From positions 62,001-126,000 of the forward strand of contig JBBCIG010000002.1 of NCBI GenBank assembly GCA_037200685.1: 64,000 nt of DNA. The letters are read 5' to 3'. This DNA comes from JAJKIP01 sp037200685 (GTDB taxonomy: Bacteria; Bacteroidota; Bacteroidia; Chitinophagales; Chitinophagaceae). Under the pieces are notes generated by a model. The model saw only the letters and a list, made by a program, of their open reading frames with translations, was not told the origin of the DNA and made no database searches. The position numbers and the translations under genes are program-made. Shown here one piece after another: positions 16,905 through 26,103 of the stretch. Every line of letters begins with the position of its first letter. Position 1 is the first letter of the stretch.

Positions 16905-17957
16905 ATGTCAAAAGCGGTACAGAAGAACATACGAACATTGAGCCAGAAGGATATTGAAGAGTATTTTGAAACCCTCGGGGAGAAAAAATTCAGGGCGAAC
17001 CAGGTATTTGAATGGATTTGGCAAAAACAGGCGCAAAGCATTGACGCCATGACCAACCTGAGCAAAGAATTGCGCAATAAATTAAAAGAAGATTTTACGC
17101 TGCCGGCCTTAACGGTGGACGCTACGCAATATTCAGAAGACGGAACGGTCAAAACAAGGTTTAAAACCTTTGACGGCCACATGGTAGAAGGCGTGCTGAT
17201 ACCGACTAATTCAAGAAATACGGCTTGTGTATCCTCACAAATAGGTTGTTCATTAAGCTGTAAATTTTGCGCCACAGGTTACATGGATAAAAAAAGGAAC
17301 CTTGCCTTTGATGAAATCTATGATGAAGTGGTGCTGATCAACCAGCAATGCGAAAAAATTTATAATAAAAAACTTAGCAATATTGTTTTCATGGGTATGG
17401 GCGAACCCTTGCTGAATTATAAAAACGTATTGAAAGCGATTGAACGCATTACTTCGGCGGATGGACTGGCGATGAGCCCGAGGCGCATTACTGTTTCTAC
17501 CGCAGGTGTGGCGAAGCAAATAAAACAACTGGGTGATGATAAAGTGAAATTTAAACTCGCTTTATCGCTGCATGCGGCTAATGATGCCAAGCGCCATGAG
17601 ATCATGCCAATTAATGACACCAACAATATCAAATCGTTAATTGATGCCTTGAATTATTTTTATAAGGAAACAAAAAACGAGATTACGTTTGAATATATTC
17701 TTTTTAAAAATTTTAATGACTCTGTGAAAGACGCTGATGAGCTAATTAAAATTTACCGCCAGGTGCCTGCTGATCTTATCAATATCATTGAATACAACCC
17801 CATTGACTTCGCCAAATTTGAAAAGCCTGATGAAGAAAAAGTAGAAGCATTCATGGAATATCTTGGGAAGAACAGGGTGAACGCCAGGCTACGCCGCAGC
17901 CGCGGAAAAGATATTGATGCCGCCTGCGGACAGCTCGCCAATAAAGAAAGTCATTAA
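16905..17957 (+). CDS. rlmN: Dual-specificity RNA methyltransferase RlmN
   Basis: A 350-residue radical-SAM enzyme that methylates C2 of A2503 in 23S rRNA and A37 in some tRNAs. The cluster-binding motif is C115-SLS-C119-KF-C122 within SQIGCSLSCKFCATGYMDKK. VFMGMGEPLLNY and TVSTAGVA are typical, as is the C-terminal RGKDIDAACGQLA with the methyl-carrying Cys. An ATG five codons upstream (16890) lies before the promoter box, so 16905 (MSKAVQKN) is the likely start. Confidence 0.96.
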   Translation: MSKAVQKNIRTLSQKDIEEYFETLGEKKFRANQVFEWIWQKQAQSIDAMTNLSKELRNKLKEDFTLPALTVDATQYSEDGTVKTRFKTFDGHMVEGVLIPTNSRNTACVSSQIGCSLSCKFCATGYMDKKRNLAFDEIYDEVVLINQQCEKIYNKKLSNIVFMGMGEPLLNYKNVLKAIERITSADGLAMSPRRITVSTAGVAKQIKQLGDDKVKFKLALSLHAANDAKRHEIMPINDTNNIKSLIDALNYFYKETKNEITFEYILFKNFNDSVKDADELIKIYRQVPADLINIIEYNPIDFAKFEKPDEEKVEAFMEYLGKNRVNARLRRSRGKDIDAACGQLANKESH

Positions 17958-18163
17958 ACGGGTATTTACGATCAAAGAATTTCTGATTTTTAAAATACCG
18001 CGAAAGTTTTCCCGTTTGTTAGCTTCTAACTTAATTGTAAACATTTTGACCCGTGCACATTTGATTACGCTAAATAGGATTCTCTGCTAAAAAAGTAATT
18101 AAATGAACTGCATGAAAGGTCTCGGGCACCGCAAAGCAGCCTGGGTATAATATTCAAAGCAGT

Positions 18164-18190
18164 AATCCCCCTGATTCTTCAGGGGGATTT
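18164..18190 (+). terminator. Perfect 11 bp stem-loop downstream of rlmN
   Basis: AATCCCCCTGA and its perfect complement enclose a TTCT loop and are followed by TTAAATTT. The hairpin lies about 205 bp after the rlmN stop and 55 bp before the next start. It may end rlmN transcription or act as a leader structure. The remaining 17958-18243 gap shows no gene. Confidence 0.6.
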
Positions 18191-18243
18191 AAATTTAATA
18201 TCTTCGCCGCTCACCCCTGTTGTAAAACAGTAAATTACTACGC

Positions 18244-19206
18244 ATGAAAAAGAAACCAGGCCCGCAGAAGGGCGGAGCCGGCAATTTCGGCAAATTCGCA
18301 AAAAAGAAAAGTAACGCTGCCATTAAAGAGCAATTCAAGCAGGAAAAGCGCAAATGGAAGAAAGAAAGAGAAGAATATTTTGACAAGAAGAAGGCGGAAT
18401 CCAGGCCTCAGAACGCTGAAAATGGTAACCGTTCCCCCGCCACCGGCCATCCAGCCTCTCATCCAAGAACCCAGACTGCGGAACTAATGCCGCTGAATAA
18501 ATTCATCGCCCATGCAGGTGTATGTGCCCGCCGTGATGCGGCCGAGATGGTAAAGAAAGGATTAGTGAAAGTGAATAATGAATTGATAACAGAACCGGGG
18601 CATAAAGTATCCGCGAAAGATGAGATAAGGGTAAATGGCAAAAAAGTATTTATCGCAAAAAATCTCGTTTATATTTTATTGAACAAGCCCAAGGATTATA
18701 TCACCACGACAGATGATCCGCAAAATAGAAAGACCGTGGTAGACCTGATACAAAGGGCAACACCGGAAAGAATATATCCTGTCGGAAGATTGGACAGGAA
18801 TACTTCAGGTGTTTTGTTATTGACGAATGACGGGGAACTGGCGCAAAAACTGACACATCCGAGCAACGAAGTAAAAAAAGTTTACCACGTTACACTCAAC
18901 AAACCGCTTGAGAAGAAAGATTTTGAGCAAATATTGAAAGGAGTAGTGTTAGAAGACGGGCCGGCAAGCGTGGATGTACTCGCTTATGCGGATGCAAATG
19001 ATAAAACACAATTAGGAGTTGAGATACATAGTGGCCGTAACCGTATCGTACGCCGCATATTTGAGCACCTTACATACGATGTAAAAAATCTTGACCGGGT
19101 AGTTTTCGCCGGCTTGACAAAGAAAAATATTGAAAGAGGTAAATGGCGTTTTTTATCAGAGAAAGAAGTAAGGGATTTGAAACATTTTAGTAAAGGAAAG
19201 AGGTGA
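18244..19206 (+). CDS. rluB: RsuA/RluB family 23S rRNA pseudouridine synthase with basic N-terminal tail
   Basis: A 320-residue rRNA pseudouridine synthase. The first 80 or so residues are a Lys/Arg-rich, low-complexity tail (KKKPGPQKGGAGNFGKFAKK). An S4 RNA-binding domain follows (MPLNKFIAHAGVCARRDAAE, near 88-150) and then the catalytic domain with the family motif VGRLDRNTSGVLLLTNDGEL containing the catalytic Asp. EIHSGRNRIVRRIFEHL is typical of RluB/RsuA. The tail is common in Bacteroidota homologues and probably binds RNA. It is followed 58 bp later by a RluA-type enzyme on the same strand. Confidence 0.92.
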   Translation: MKKKPGPQKGGAGNFGKFAKKKSNAAIKEQFKQEKRKWKKEREEYFDKKKAESRPQNAENGNRSPATGHPASHPRTQTAELMPLNKFIAHAGVCARRDAAEMVKKGLVKVNNELITEPGHKVSAKDEIRVNGKKVFIAKNLVYILLNKPKDYITTTDDPQNRKTVVDLIQRATPERIYPVGRLDRNTSGVLLLTNDGELAQKLTHPSNEVKKVYHVTLNKPLEKKDFEQILKGVVLEDGPASVDVLAYADANDKTQLGVEIHSGRNRIVRRIFEHLTYDVKNLDRVVFAGLTKKNIERGKWRFLSEKEVRDLKHFSKGKR

Positions 19207-19264
19207 GAACGCTAATGGGCACGAATTACGTTAAGCACTAATTTTTACGAATTACACTAATTAG

Positions 19265-19984
19265 ATGAAGATTGCAGATATTATTATTTATGAAACCGAA
19301 GATTTAGTTGCTCTGAACAAGCCGTCAGGTTTATTATCTATTCCTGACCGGGAAGGAAAAGAAGTTTCATTAAAAATATTATTAAAAGAAAAGTACGGGA
19401 ACATTTTTACTGTTCACCGGCTGGATAAAGGCACCAGCGGCGTAATTATTTTTGCAAAAAATGAAACGGCGCATAAACATCTTTCCCTGCAATTTGAAGA
19501 AAGACAAACAGAAAAAATATATCTCGGGCTAGTGATAGGTTCGCCATCTGAAGGAAAGGGAAGTATTAACCTTGCTATCGCCGAACACCCGGTAAAAAAA
19601 GGTTTGATGACCATTAACAAAAATGGTAAAGAGGCATTGACAGATTATGAAGTGCTGAAAGATTTTGGGATTTATTCATGGGTGCAATTTCAAATACATA
19701 CAGGAAGAACGCACCAGATACGTGTGCACATGAAAGATATAGGCCACCCGATCGTGTGTGATGATTTATATGGTGATGGAAAACCTGTTTTGCTTTCTTC
19801 TTTTAAATACAAATTCAAACTTTCTAAAAACGAAGAAGAAGAGAGACCGATTTTACCACGACTGGCATTGCATGCTTATCAATTAAAATTTACAGATGTA
19901 AGTGGTAAAAAAATAGAATTGGAAGCGCCGGTACCAAAAGATTTGAAAGCTACCTTACAACAATTAGAGAAAAGAAAGAAGTAA
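19265..19984 (+). CDS. RluA family pseudouridine synthase
   Basis: A 239-residue RNA pseudouridine synthase without an S4 domain. The catalytic motif is VHRLDKGTSGVIIFAKNETA, followed by TEKIYLGLVIG and IHTGRTHQIRVHMKDIGHPI, all diagnostic of the RluA family. The target uridine cannot be predicted. It probably shares an operon with the RluB-like gene upstream. Confidence 0.93.
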   Translation: MKIADIIIYETEDLVALNKPSGLLSIPDREGKEVSLKILLKEKYGNIFTVHRLDKGTSGVIIFAKNETAHKHLSLQFEERQTEKIYLGLVIGSPSEGKGSINLAIAEHPVKKGLMTINKNGKEALTDYEVLKDFGIYSWVQFQIHTGRTHQIRVHMKDIGHPIVCDDLYGDGKPVLLSSFKYKFKLSKNEEEERPILPRLALHAYQLKFTDVSGKKIELEAPVPKDLKATLQQLEKRKK

Positions 19985-19995
19985 AAGAATCAGTA

Positions 19996-20080
19996 AGCTT
20001 CGAAAGTGCTCAATAGAGAACAGGAAGATGAACGGAGCGTCGCAACAGGCGATGCCATGAAAGACTACAGTTGGGCTAAT
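19996..20080 (-). repeat. Dispersed GTTGCGTCGCACTCTT repeat, copy 4 (divergent)
   Basis: A diverged copy: CAATAGAGAACAGGAAGATG, then GGAGCGTCGCAACAGGCGAT and GCCATGAAAGACTACAGTTG. The core has GGAGCGTCGCAAC in place of GAGTGCGACGCAAC. The downstream part matches copy 3 closely. Confidence 0.7.
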
Positions 20081-20093
20081 AAAATTAAACTCC

Positions 20094-21278
20094 TCAACTT
20101 TTATCCAGCGCCTGCAAAATATCATTCAATATATCATCGGGATGTTCAAGGCCCACGGAAATGCGGATCAAACCGGGAGTGATGCCTACACCTTTTTTTT
20201 CTTCATCGGTTAATTTAGAATGCGTGGTAGAAGCCGGATGCGCAGCGATGGTGCGGCTATCGCCGAGATTGTTGGTAACAGAAATGACCTGCAATGCATT
20301 CAGAAATTTTCTGCCGCTGTCAATACCCCCTTTAATGTCGAAGGTTACAATGCCGCCACCATTTTGCATTTGTTTTTTCGCAATGGCATACTGCGGATGA
20401 TTTTCTAAAAAAGGATATTTTACGTTGCTGAGTTTTGGATGCTGCTGTAATGCTTTGGCCAGTTGCAACGCATTGGCAGCATGCTTATCCATGCGAACGA
20501 ATAATGTTTCCAAACTCTTGGTTAATACCCAGGCATTGAAAGGACTTAACGAAGGGCCGGTATTACGAATAAAAAGATAGAGCTGCTTTATGAGATCTTT
20601 ATTACCCACTACAACGCCACCTAATACCCTGCCCTGCCCATCAATGAATTTTGTAGCCGAATGTAAAACAAGGTCAGCGCCGAATTGAATAGGTTGTTGC
20701 ACGGCAGGTGTTGCAAAACAATTATCAACAACCAATAAAATATTATGTTGCTTGCAAATCTTAGAAGCGAATGCGATATCTATTATATCAAGTCCCGGGT
20801 TGGAAGGCGTTTCCAGGTACAGCATTTTCGTATTCGGTTTTATTAATGCTGCAAGGCCTTCCGGTTTGTTCATATCGAAATACGAAGACTCAATGCCCCA
20901 TTTTGGTAAATACTTTGTAAGGATTGTATGCGTGGACCCAAAGATAGCCGATGCGGAAATGATATGATCACCTTTACTTAAAAAGGTCATGAACGTAGAA
21001 AAGATAGCGGCCATGCCCGTGCCGGTTGCTACGCCATCTTCCGCACCTTCGAGTGTTGCGATCTTGTTGATAAATTCATCAACCGTCGGGTTAGAAAAAC
21101 GGGAATAGATATTTACATCGAGGTTATCATCCGCGAATGCAGCGGCCATTTCTTCCGCAGAATTGTAAGTGAAACTACTGGTAAGAAACAATGGAGTGGA
21201 ATGCTCCATCTGTTCTGTTTTTGGTGTTTGCGTACGAATAGCCCTTGTCTCGGGATGCAGTGATTGGTTATCTTCCAT
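20094..21278 (-). CDS. metZ: O-succinylhomoserine sulfhydrylase-type trans-sulfuration enzyme
   Basis: A 394-residue PLP enzyme of the Cys/Met metabolism family. The PLP-Lys lies in LVLHSATKFIDGQGRVLGGV; the IDGQGR form is typical of MetZ, which makes homocysteine from activated homoserine and sulfide. Other motifs are YSRFSNPTVDEF, TGMAAIFSTFMTFL and LYLETPSNPGLDIIDI. O-acetyl- versus O-succinyl-homoserine use cannot be decided. It lies 17 bp after an OsmC-family gene and at the downstream end of a minus-strand run that includes rhodanese-thioredoxin fusions and a YeiH exporter. Confidence 0.85.
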   Translation of the reverse strand: MEDNQSLHPETRAIRTQTPKTEQMEHSTPLFLTSSFTYNSAEEMAAAFADDNLDVNIYSRFSNPTVDEFINKIATLEGAEDGVATGTGMAAIFSTFMTFLSKGDHIISASAIFGSTHTILTKYLPKWGIESSYFDMNKPEGLAALIKPNTKMLYLETPSNPGLDIIDIAFASKICKQHNILLVVDNCFATPAVQQPIQFGADLVLHSATKFIDGQGRVLGGVVVGNKDLIKQLYLFIRNTGPSLSPFNAWVLTKSLETLFVRMDKHAANALQLAKALQQHPKLSNVKYPFLENHPQYAIAKKQMQNGGGIVTFDIKGGIDSGRKFLNALQVISVTNNLGDSRTIAAHPASTTHSKLTDEEKKGVGITPGLIRISVGLEHPDDILNDILQALDKS

Positions 21279-21295
21279 TATTAATCGAAATATTA

Positions 21296-21730
21296 TTATG
21301 TTACTTCATTGCCATTTACAAATACACGGAATGTAAGTGTTGCGCCTGCACGGCGTAATGTTTCGGCCACGGAGCAATATTTGGTAATTGATAGTTCCGA
21401 AGCCCTGTAAGCCTTAGCAGGTTCAACGTTACCCACAAATTCAAACCGTATATAGACATACTCCCACAAAGAAGGTTCTTTTCCCTTTTCTCTTTCACCA
21501 TCTATAAATATTTTAAAGCTGCTGTAGGTCTGCTTTTGTTTTTTCAAAATGCTCACCACATCAACACCGCTGCAACCACAGAGAGCAGCCAGTACCGTTT
21601 GCATGGGGCGCAGGCCACCGCCATTACCACCCTGCTCTGCAGGAATATCTATAAATATGCTATGGTCTTTTTCGTCAATAACTGTAAATCCATAATCGGG
21701 ATTTGTCAGTTCTGCATTCATTAAGGACAT
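21296..21730 (-). CDS. OsmC family protein (YhfA-like)
   Basis: A 144-residue OsmC-fold protein. The conserved cysteines lie in LAALCGCSGVDVVSIL and ITKYCSVAETLRRAG, and GGLRPMQTVLAAL is typical of the YhfA-like branch, distinct from the OsmC at 11514. Likely a cytoplasmic thiol-dependent redox protein. Its stop lies 17 bp before metZ, so cotranscription is likely. MNAELTN three codons in is an alternative start. Confidence 0.88.
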   Translation of the reverse strand: MSLMNAELTNPDYGFTVIDEKDHSIFIDIPAEQGGNGGGLRPMQTVLAALCGCSGVDVVSILKKQKQTYSSFKIFIDGEREKGKEPSLWEYVYIRFEFVGNVEPAKAYRASELSITKYCSVAETLRRAGATLTFRVFVNGNEVT

Positions 21731-21811
21731 AAGAAAATAATTGAACCGCGAAGATACAATGCAGAACTTTATTAAACGAATGATGCTATAACTGTAACTG
21801 GTGATGGAAAC

Positions 21812-23023
21812 TTATTTCCGGTACACCTGCCACAGATAGTTTTTATTAATAGACCGGTAATAAATTAACAGGGTTATTAAAAGAAGAACGATAATAAAGA
21901 GTTTCGTTTGCCAGTATGCGGTGGAATAAAACGGCATGAATAATATAACTGTAAAGCGCAGGAACTCCACCAGGAATATCCATCGCTTTTGCTCCATGAT
22001 GGCGCCGCAGTTGATGAGCGTCAGTATAATTACAAATGCCAATGCTGTTTTCAAAGGCAGTGAAATATAATGTTCAAATAAAATAAAAAAGAACAGGCCG
22101 GCCAATAATAAAATCATTTGCCAGATCACATAGCGGTTCAATGGCTTTTCCATTTTTTCCTTATTCTGGTGGATATGAAACATCTCCTCCGCCTTTTCCC
22201 GGAGAGAAGGATCCAAATCGCCGGGCTTACCAAAAATCACTTTCAGCTTTTCCCTGAATGATTTTTTGCTTTTAAAAGCAATCCACATTTCTATAGCAAA
22301 ATGGAAATGCTGCCAGAGAAAGCTATATGTTTTTAAAGGTTTACACAGGCCATAGCTGGGTTCTTCTTCCTCTTTTTGAAATGTCCCGAAAAGTTTATCC
22401 CAGATGATCAGTACATCGCCATAATTTTTATCTAAATATTTTTCATCGCTTGCATGGTGTACCCGGTGATGGGATGGGGTGACTAAAATATATTCGAGAA
22501 AACCAAGTTTGCCGATTAAACGAGTATGAATAAAAAAAGGGTAAATGCCATGTACGAGCAATAAACTGATGATCATGGGTGCAGGAAAACCGAGCAATGG
22601 CAATACCGCCCAAAAACTGGTGCGGACAAAAGCCTGGAAAACGGTGATCCGGGTTGAAGCTGTATAATTGAAATCTTCACTTTGGTGATGCACTACATGC
22701 GCAGCCCACAGCAAATTTATTTCATGCGCCAGCCGGTGGTACCAATACCAGATAAAATCAGTTAAAAGAAATAATAGTATCCATAACAATACGCCGGTCT
22801 TGATATCAAACAAGCCGTAATTCTTTTGTATATCATCATACACAAAATAAAAAACGCCTGCTACCAACACATCGCATAAGCGTTCGGCAATACCAATACT
22901 GATGTTGGCGATGGAATTATGAAGATTGAAATACGGGAGTTTCTTTTTCTTTGCGATAACATACTCGAGCAATATAAGCCCGATGAACAATGGTACAGCA
23001 AAAGCAAGAATGTTGATGCCCAT
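21812..23023 (-). CDS. Fatty acid hydroxylase / sterol desaturase family protein (AGMO-like)
   Basis: A 403-residue integral membrane di-iron oxygenase. The eight-His signature is visible: YHRLAHE, HVVHHQSEDFN and TPSHHRVHHASDEKYLDKNYGD. The last of these, with WDKLFGTFQKEEEE, resembles the alkylglycerol monooxygenase (TMEM195) branch more than sterol desaturases. It has about eight membrane helices, including four after the histidine core. Likely an inner-membrane lipid hydroxylase; the substrate is unproven. It starts 10 bp after the small carboxypeptidase-regulatory gene. Confidence 0.85.
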   Translation of the reverse strand: MGINILAFAVPLFIGLILLEYVIAKKKKLPYFNLHNSIANISIGIAERLCDVLVAGVFYFVYDDIQKNYGLFDIKTGVLLWILLFLLTDFIWYWYHRLAHEINLLWAAHVVHHQSEDFNYTASTRITVFQAFVRTSFWAVLPLLGFPAPMIISLLLVHGIYPFFIHTRLIGKLGFLEYILVTPSHHRVHHASDEKYLDKNYGDVLIIWDKLFGTFQKEEEEPSYGLCKPLKTYSFLWQHFHFAIEMWIAFKSKKSFREKLKVIFGKPGDLDPSLREKAEEMFHIHQNKEKMEKPLNRYVIWQMILLLAGLFFFILFEHYISLPLKTALAFVIILTLINCGAIMEQKRWIFLVEFLRFTVILFMPFYSTAYWQTKLFIIVLLLITLLIYYRSINKNYLWQVYRK

Positions 23024-23033
23024 ATACTATCAT

Positions 23034-23363
23034 TTATCGTGATTTAATTTTTAACCGGATGACTTGTTTTTGAGAAGGGTCATTTACTACAACAGTTATT
23101 TTCTGGTAAGTATTGTAGCCATCGACCGTTAACCGTAATGGTGTTTTTTGCCAGCTCTGAATGCTGAATTCACCTTTATCGTTTGTCAGTGTTTCCTCTT
23201 CTCCACCTAACACATAAACATGAACATGTGCAACGGGCTGCCCAGTTGTTTCACTGATTACTTTTCCTTCAATGGTAACCGACGAATTTTTTGAACCCTG
23301 GCTAAAGCCGGTAAATGTGATAAGCAACGTGTAAAGCAGTAATGATTTTTTAAATATGCGCAT
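23034..23363 (-). CDS. Small secreted protein with carboxypeptidase-regulatory-like domain
   Basis: About 109 residues from the ATG at 23363: signal peptide MRIFKKSLLLYTLLITFTGFSQ, then one CarboxypepD_reg-like beta-sandwich (SVTIEGKVISETTGQPVAHVHVYVLGGEEETLTNDKGEFSIQ, residue breaks aside). Such domains usually open SusC-type receptors; here the domain is free-standing. An upstream in-frame ATG (23414) would add 17 residues before the signal peptide and is less likely. Function unknown; it precedes the AGMO-like gene by 10 bp. Confidence 0.75.
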   Translation of the reverse strand: MRIFKKSLLLYTLLITFTGFSQGSKNSSVTIEGKVISETTGQPVAHVHVYVLGGEEETLTNDKGEFSIQSWQKTPLRLTVDGYNTYQKITVVVNDPSQKQVIRLKIKSR

Positions 23364-23508
23364 GGTCCTGGTTTTAGGTGTAAAAGAATAATTCATGGCA
23401 GCAACACTCATCACAAGTCTAAATAAAAATTAAAAGTCTACAAAATTTATGGACTAATAAAACAGTATTTTAACATTCATTACATTCTTTTAAAAAAATT
23501 AAAAGGAA

Positions 23509-24429
23509 TTACCCTTCCAAACCAGGATCGTTCTGGTTTTTTGTATCCCGGGAAGCATTATAGAGATCATACCAATCCTGCTGATCAAGATCGACGCTGA
23601 ATGCTTTTACAATATTCCGTATGCGCTGTTCATTTACTGTGCCGATAAGTGGCAGAGCGCCAAGCTTTATCAACCAGGCCACAGCGATGGATTCAATATG
23701 AGCACCGTATTTTTTACTTAATTCTTCCAGTTTAAAATGTACCCTGACAGCCAGTTCATCCGTTCCATTCTCTATTCTTCCTCCAGCCAATGGTGCAGCT
23801 GCTAATGGCCGCATATAACGTTGTTTGATATAATCAAGTTGTCCGTTATCTAATGCTTTTGTATTTAAAATATTTAATTCAATATGATTGGTAACAATAG
23901 GCACACGCAGGTAAGAAGCAAGCAACTGGTGCTGGAATACAGAAAAATTCGCCACACCTATATTCCTGATCTTTCCTGAAGTTCTTAACCGTGCCAATGT
24001 ACGGGCGGTTTCTTCCAAATCAGAAAGCGGGTCTAAATGATCGAGCAGGAATATATCTATATAATCAGTCCTTAGTTTTTTTAAAGAACTCTCCACGCTT
24101 TTTATAATATGCGCCGAGGATGTATCATAATATTTCACTTTCACATCCGGCCTGTCCGGATGCGGCAGGTTTACTCCGCATTTAGTGAACAGCACAATAT
24201 CTTCCCGCTTAAATGATTTTTGTTTGATAACGTTGCCAAACATTTCTTCGCATTGATAACCGCCATACACATCCGCATGATCAAATGTATTAATGCCTAA
24301 CTCAAGACAAAGGTTGACAATCTTCTCCATCGTAGCAGGCCCGGTGGCGCTGGTATCTTCCCATCTCCAGAAGCCATAAATAGCAGGTGAAACTTTAGGG
24401 CCCGAGTCACTTAAATAAATCTTTTCCAT
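23509..24429 (-). CDS. Aldo/keto reductase
   Basis: A 306-residue NADPH-dependent oxidoreductase. The catalytic tetrad is visible: Asp and Tyr in NTFDHADVYGGYQCEEMFG, Lys in VLFTKCGVNLP and His in IFLLDHLDPLSD. IRNIGVANFSVFQ and AVAWLIKLGALPLIGTVNEQRI are typical of the YdhF-like group. Cytoplasmic; the substrate is unknown. A repeat-rich 250 bp gap separates it from the yeiH-like gene upstream. Confidence 0.92.
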   Translation of the reverse strand: MEKIYLSDSGPKVSPAIYGFWRWEDTSATGPATMEKIVNLCLELGINTFDHADVYGGYQCEEMFGNVIKQKSFKREDIVLFTKCGVNLPHPDRPDVKVKYYDTSSAHIIKSVESSLKKLRTDYIDIFLLDHLDPLSDLEETARTLARLRTSGKIRNIGVANFSVFQHQLLASYLRVPIVTNHIELNILNTKALDNGQLDYIKQRYMRPLAAAPLAGGRIENGTDELAVRVHFKLEELSKKYGAHIESIAVAWLIKLGALPLIGTVNEQRIRNIVKAFSVDLDQQDWYDLYNASRDTKNQNDPGLEG

Positions 24430-24502
24430 CTCTTAAATTTTATAAATATGTATGATCGTTCTGCAAATTTATCAAAAGCTGCTTCTTCTTACGACTATTT
24501 TA

Positions 24503-24630
24503 TTTGCCCGTCTGCATTGCTACTAGCATCTTCGTTGCGTCGCACTCTTCTGCTGAATGAATTCTACTCGGCATTTTCGCAGCATCCCGATGTATATCGG
24601 GAATTCTGTTCGGTACTCAGCATTTGCGAA
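24503..24630 (+). repeat. Dispersed GTTGCGTCGCACTCTT repeat, copy 5
   Basis: CTGCATTGCTACTAGCATCT is followed by TCGTTGCGTCGCACTCTTCT. It continues with a CCCGAT...ATCGGG palindrome and TCTGTTCGGTACTCAGCATT, so it carries features of both arm types. The gap between the aldo/keto reductase and yeiH holds nothing else. Confidence 0.75.
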
Positions 24631-24680
24631 GGGTTCATGGTTGATTGCGCATTGCTTATTGCCTATTATTCCTTCTCCTG

Positions 24681-26027
24681 CTATTTTATATCGGGAGGCG
24701 CAAATAAAATGCCACCAAATAATAAATAGGCAAGTATCAGCGTCCATATAATATTAAATAACTGCGCACCTATAAATGCAAGTGCGGGCCGCCCACCCTG
24801 GATCTTTACCAGGTCGGAAAATCTTGCTTCCAATCCAATAGATACAAAAGCTAATGCGAACCAAATTGTCCGTAAACTATTCAAAAAACCGCTCACTTGT
24901 TTTGTTGTACCCGTTGGAATTAAAAAAGAAAAAACGAGAGAGGCAGCGATAAAACCCAACACAAATTTTGGGAACCGCTCCCAGATCACTTTAAAACCCG
25001 GTTTCTCATTGTTATCTCCTGCAACAGCTTTCTTCCTGTATATCCACCATGCTGCGATAAAGAAAGCGGCAAAGCCTATTAAAACATTCTGCGAAAATTT
25101 AACGATCACTCCCGCTTTCATAGCGATGGGCCCTACCAATTGCGAAGCAGCCGTTACAGATGCGGTCGTATCTAATGTTCCTCCCAACCAGGCGCCACCA
25201 ACAATTTCAGGAATACCAAACTTCCTGATGATCCATGGTTGAATGATCATCATCGGAATAGCAACTAATAATACAAGGGTAGTGACATATGATAATTTCT
25301 TTTTGTCACCTTTGATGGCGCCGCTCGCAACAATGGCCGCCGACACACCGCAAATAGAAACAGCTGAAGCCAGTATCACCGCAAATTCATCATCTACTTT
25401 TAATTTGCGGCAAAGCCACATCGCAAAAAACCAAACAACAGCTACTACAACCAGCGCTTGCAATATACCCGGTATACCCGCCTGGACAATATCGGTAAAT
25501 AAAATACTTGTTCCCAGTATCAGCAATCCTGTTTTAATAAAAAATTCCGAACGGGCCGCTTCTTTTAACCATTCTGGTAACGTGGCAAGGTTACTTAACA
25601 ATAAACCAATGATCAATGCAAAAACAACATACTCGATGCCGTAATAACTAATGGATTTATTGCCGGCTATTATTAGAGAAATAATTCCGAGAATATAGAT
25701 CAATAAAAACCCGGTAATAAACTTTTTTGTATTGCCCCCTGATAACAAGATGGCTATTGAGGAAAGAAAGACGAAAACCAACCCGATAAAAGCCAGCAGT
25801 AAAATATTACTGCCGGCTAATACCTTATTAAAAAGATCATTTGTATTCGCCCATTGATATACTGGTGTCGTGAATTTAAAGCTTTCAGAAAATATCGCAA
25901 CTCCAAGCACAGCGACAATCAGCAGGCCGCTGATCAATACCGCCCAGATATCTTCCGACAGATCCGAAAATAAATTTTTCTTTGTAGTTGTGATCGCTTC
26001 TATGTGTTCTGTATTATTGGCAGACAT
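24681..26027 (-). CDS. YeiH/UPF0324 family putative sulfate exporter
   Basis: A 448-residue inner-membrane protein with about 11-12 helices. The conserved core is AVILASAVSICGVSAAIVAS, GGAWLGGTLDTTASVTAASQ and IAMKAGVIVKFSQNVLIGFAA, as in the YeiH family, annotated as putative sulfate or sulfonate-related exporters without firm biochemistry. The N-terminus (residues 1-60) is longer than in E. coli YeiH. It follows two rhodanese-thioredoxin genes and a susCD pair on the same strand, which supports a role in moving an oxidised sulfur product. Confidence 0.85.
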   Translation of the reverse strand: MSANNTEHIEAITTTKKNLFSDLSEDIWAVLISGLLIVAVLGVAIFSESFKFTTPVYQWANTNDLFNKVLAGSNILLLAFIGLVFVFLSSIAILLSGGNTKKFITGFLLIYILGIISLIIAGNKSISYYGIEYVVFALIIGLLLSNLATLPEWLKEAARSEFFIKTGLLILGTSILFTDIVQAGIPGILQALVVVAVVWFFAMWLCRKLKVDDEFAVILASAVSICGVSAAIVASGAIKGDKKKLSYVTTLVLLVAIPMMIIQPWIIRKFGIPEIVGGAWLGGTLDTTASVTAASQLVGPIAMKAGVIVKFSQNVLIGFAAFFIAAWWIYRKKAVAGDNNEKPGFKVIWERFPKFVLGFIAASLVFSFLIPTGTTKQVSGFLNSLRTIWFALAFVSIGLEARFSDLVKIQGGRPALAFIGAQLFNIIWTLILAYLLFGGILFAPPDIK

Positions 26028-26103
26028 CGTTCCGGTTTTGATATATTGATTATGGCTGTATGCAGTTGAAATGTCGTTATAAATTTAGGTATTTTAACAA
26101 GCA

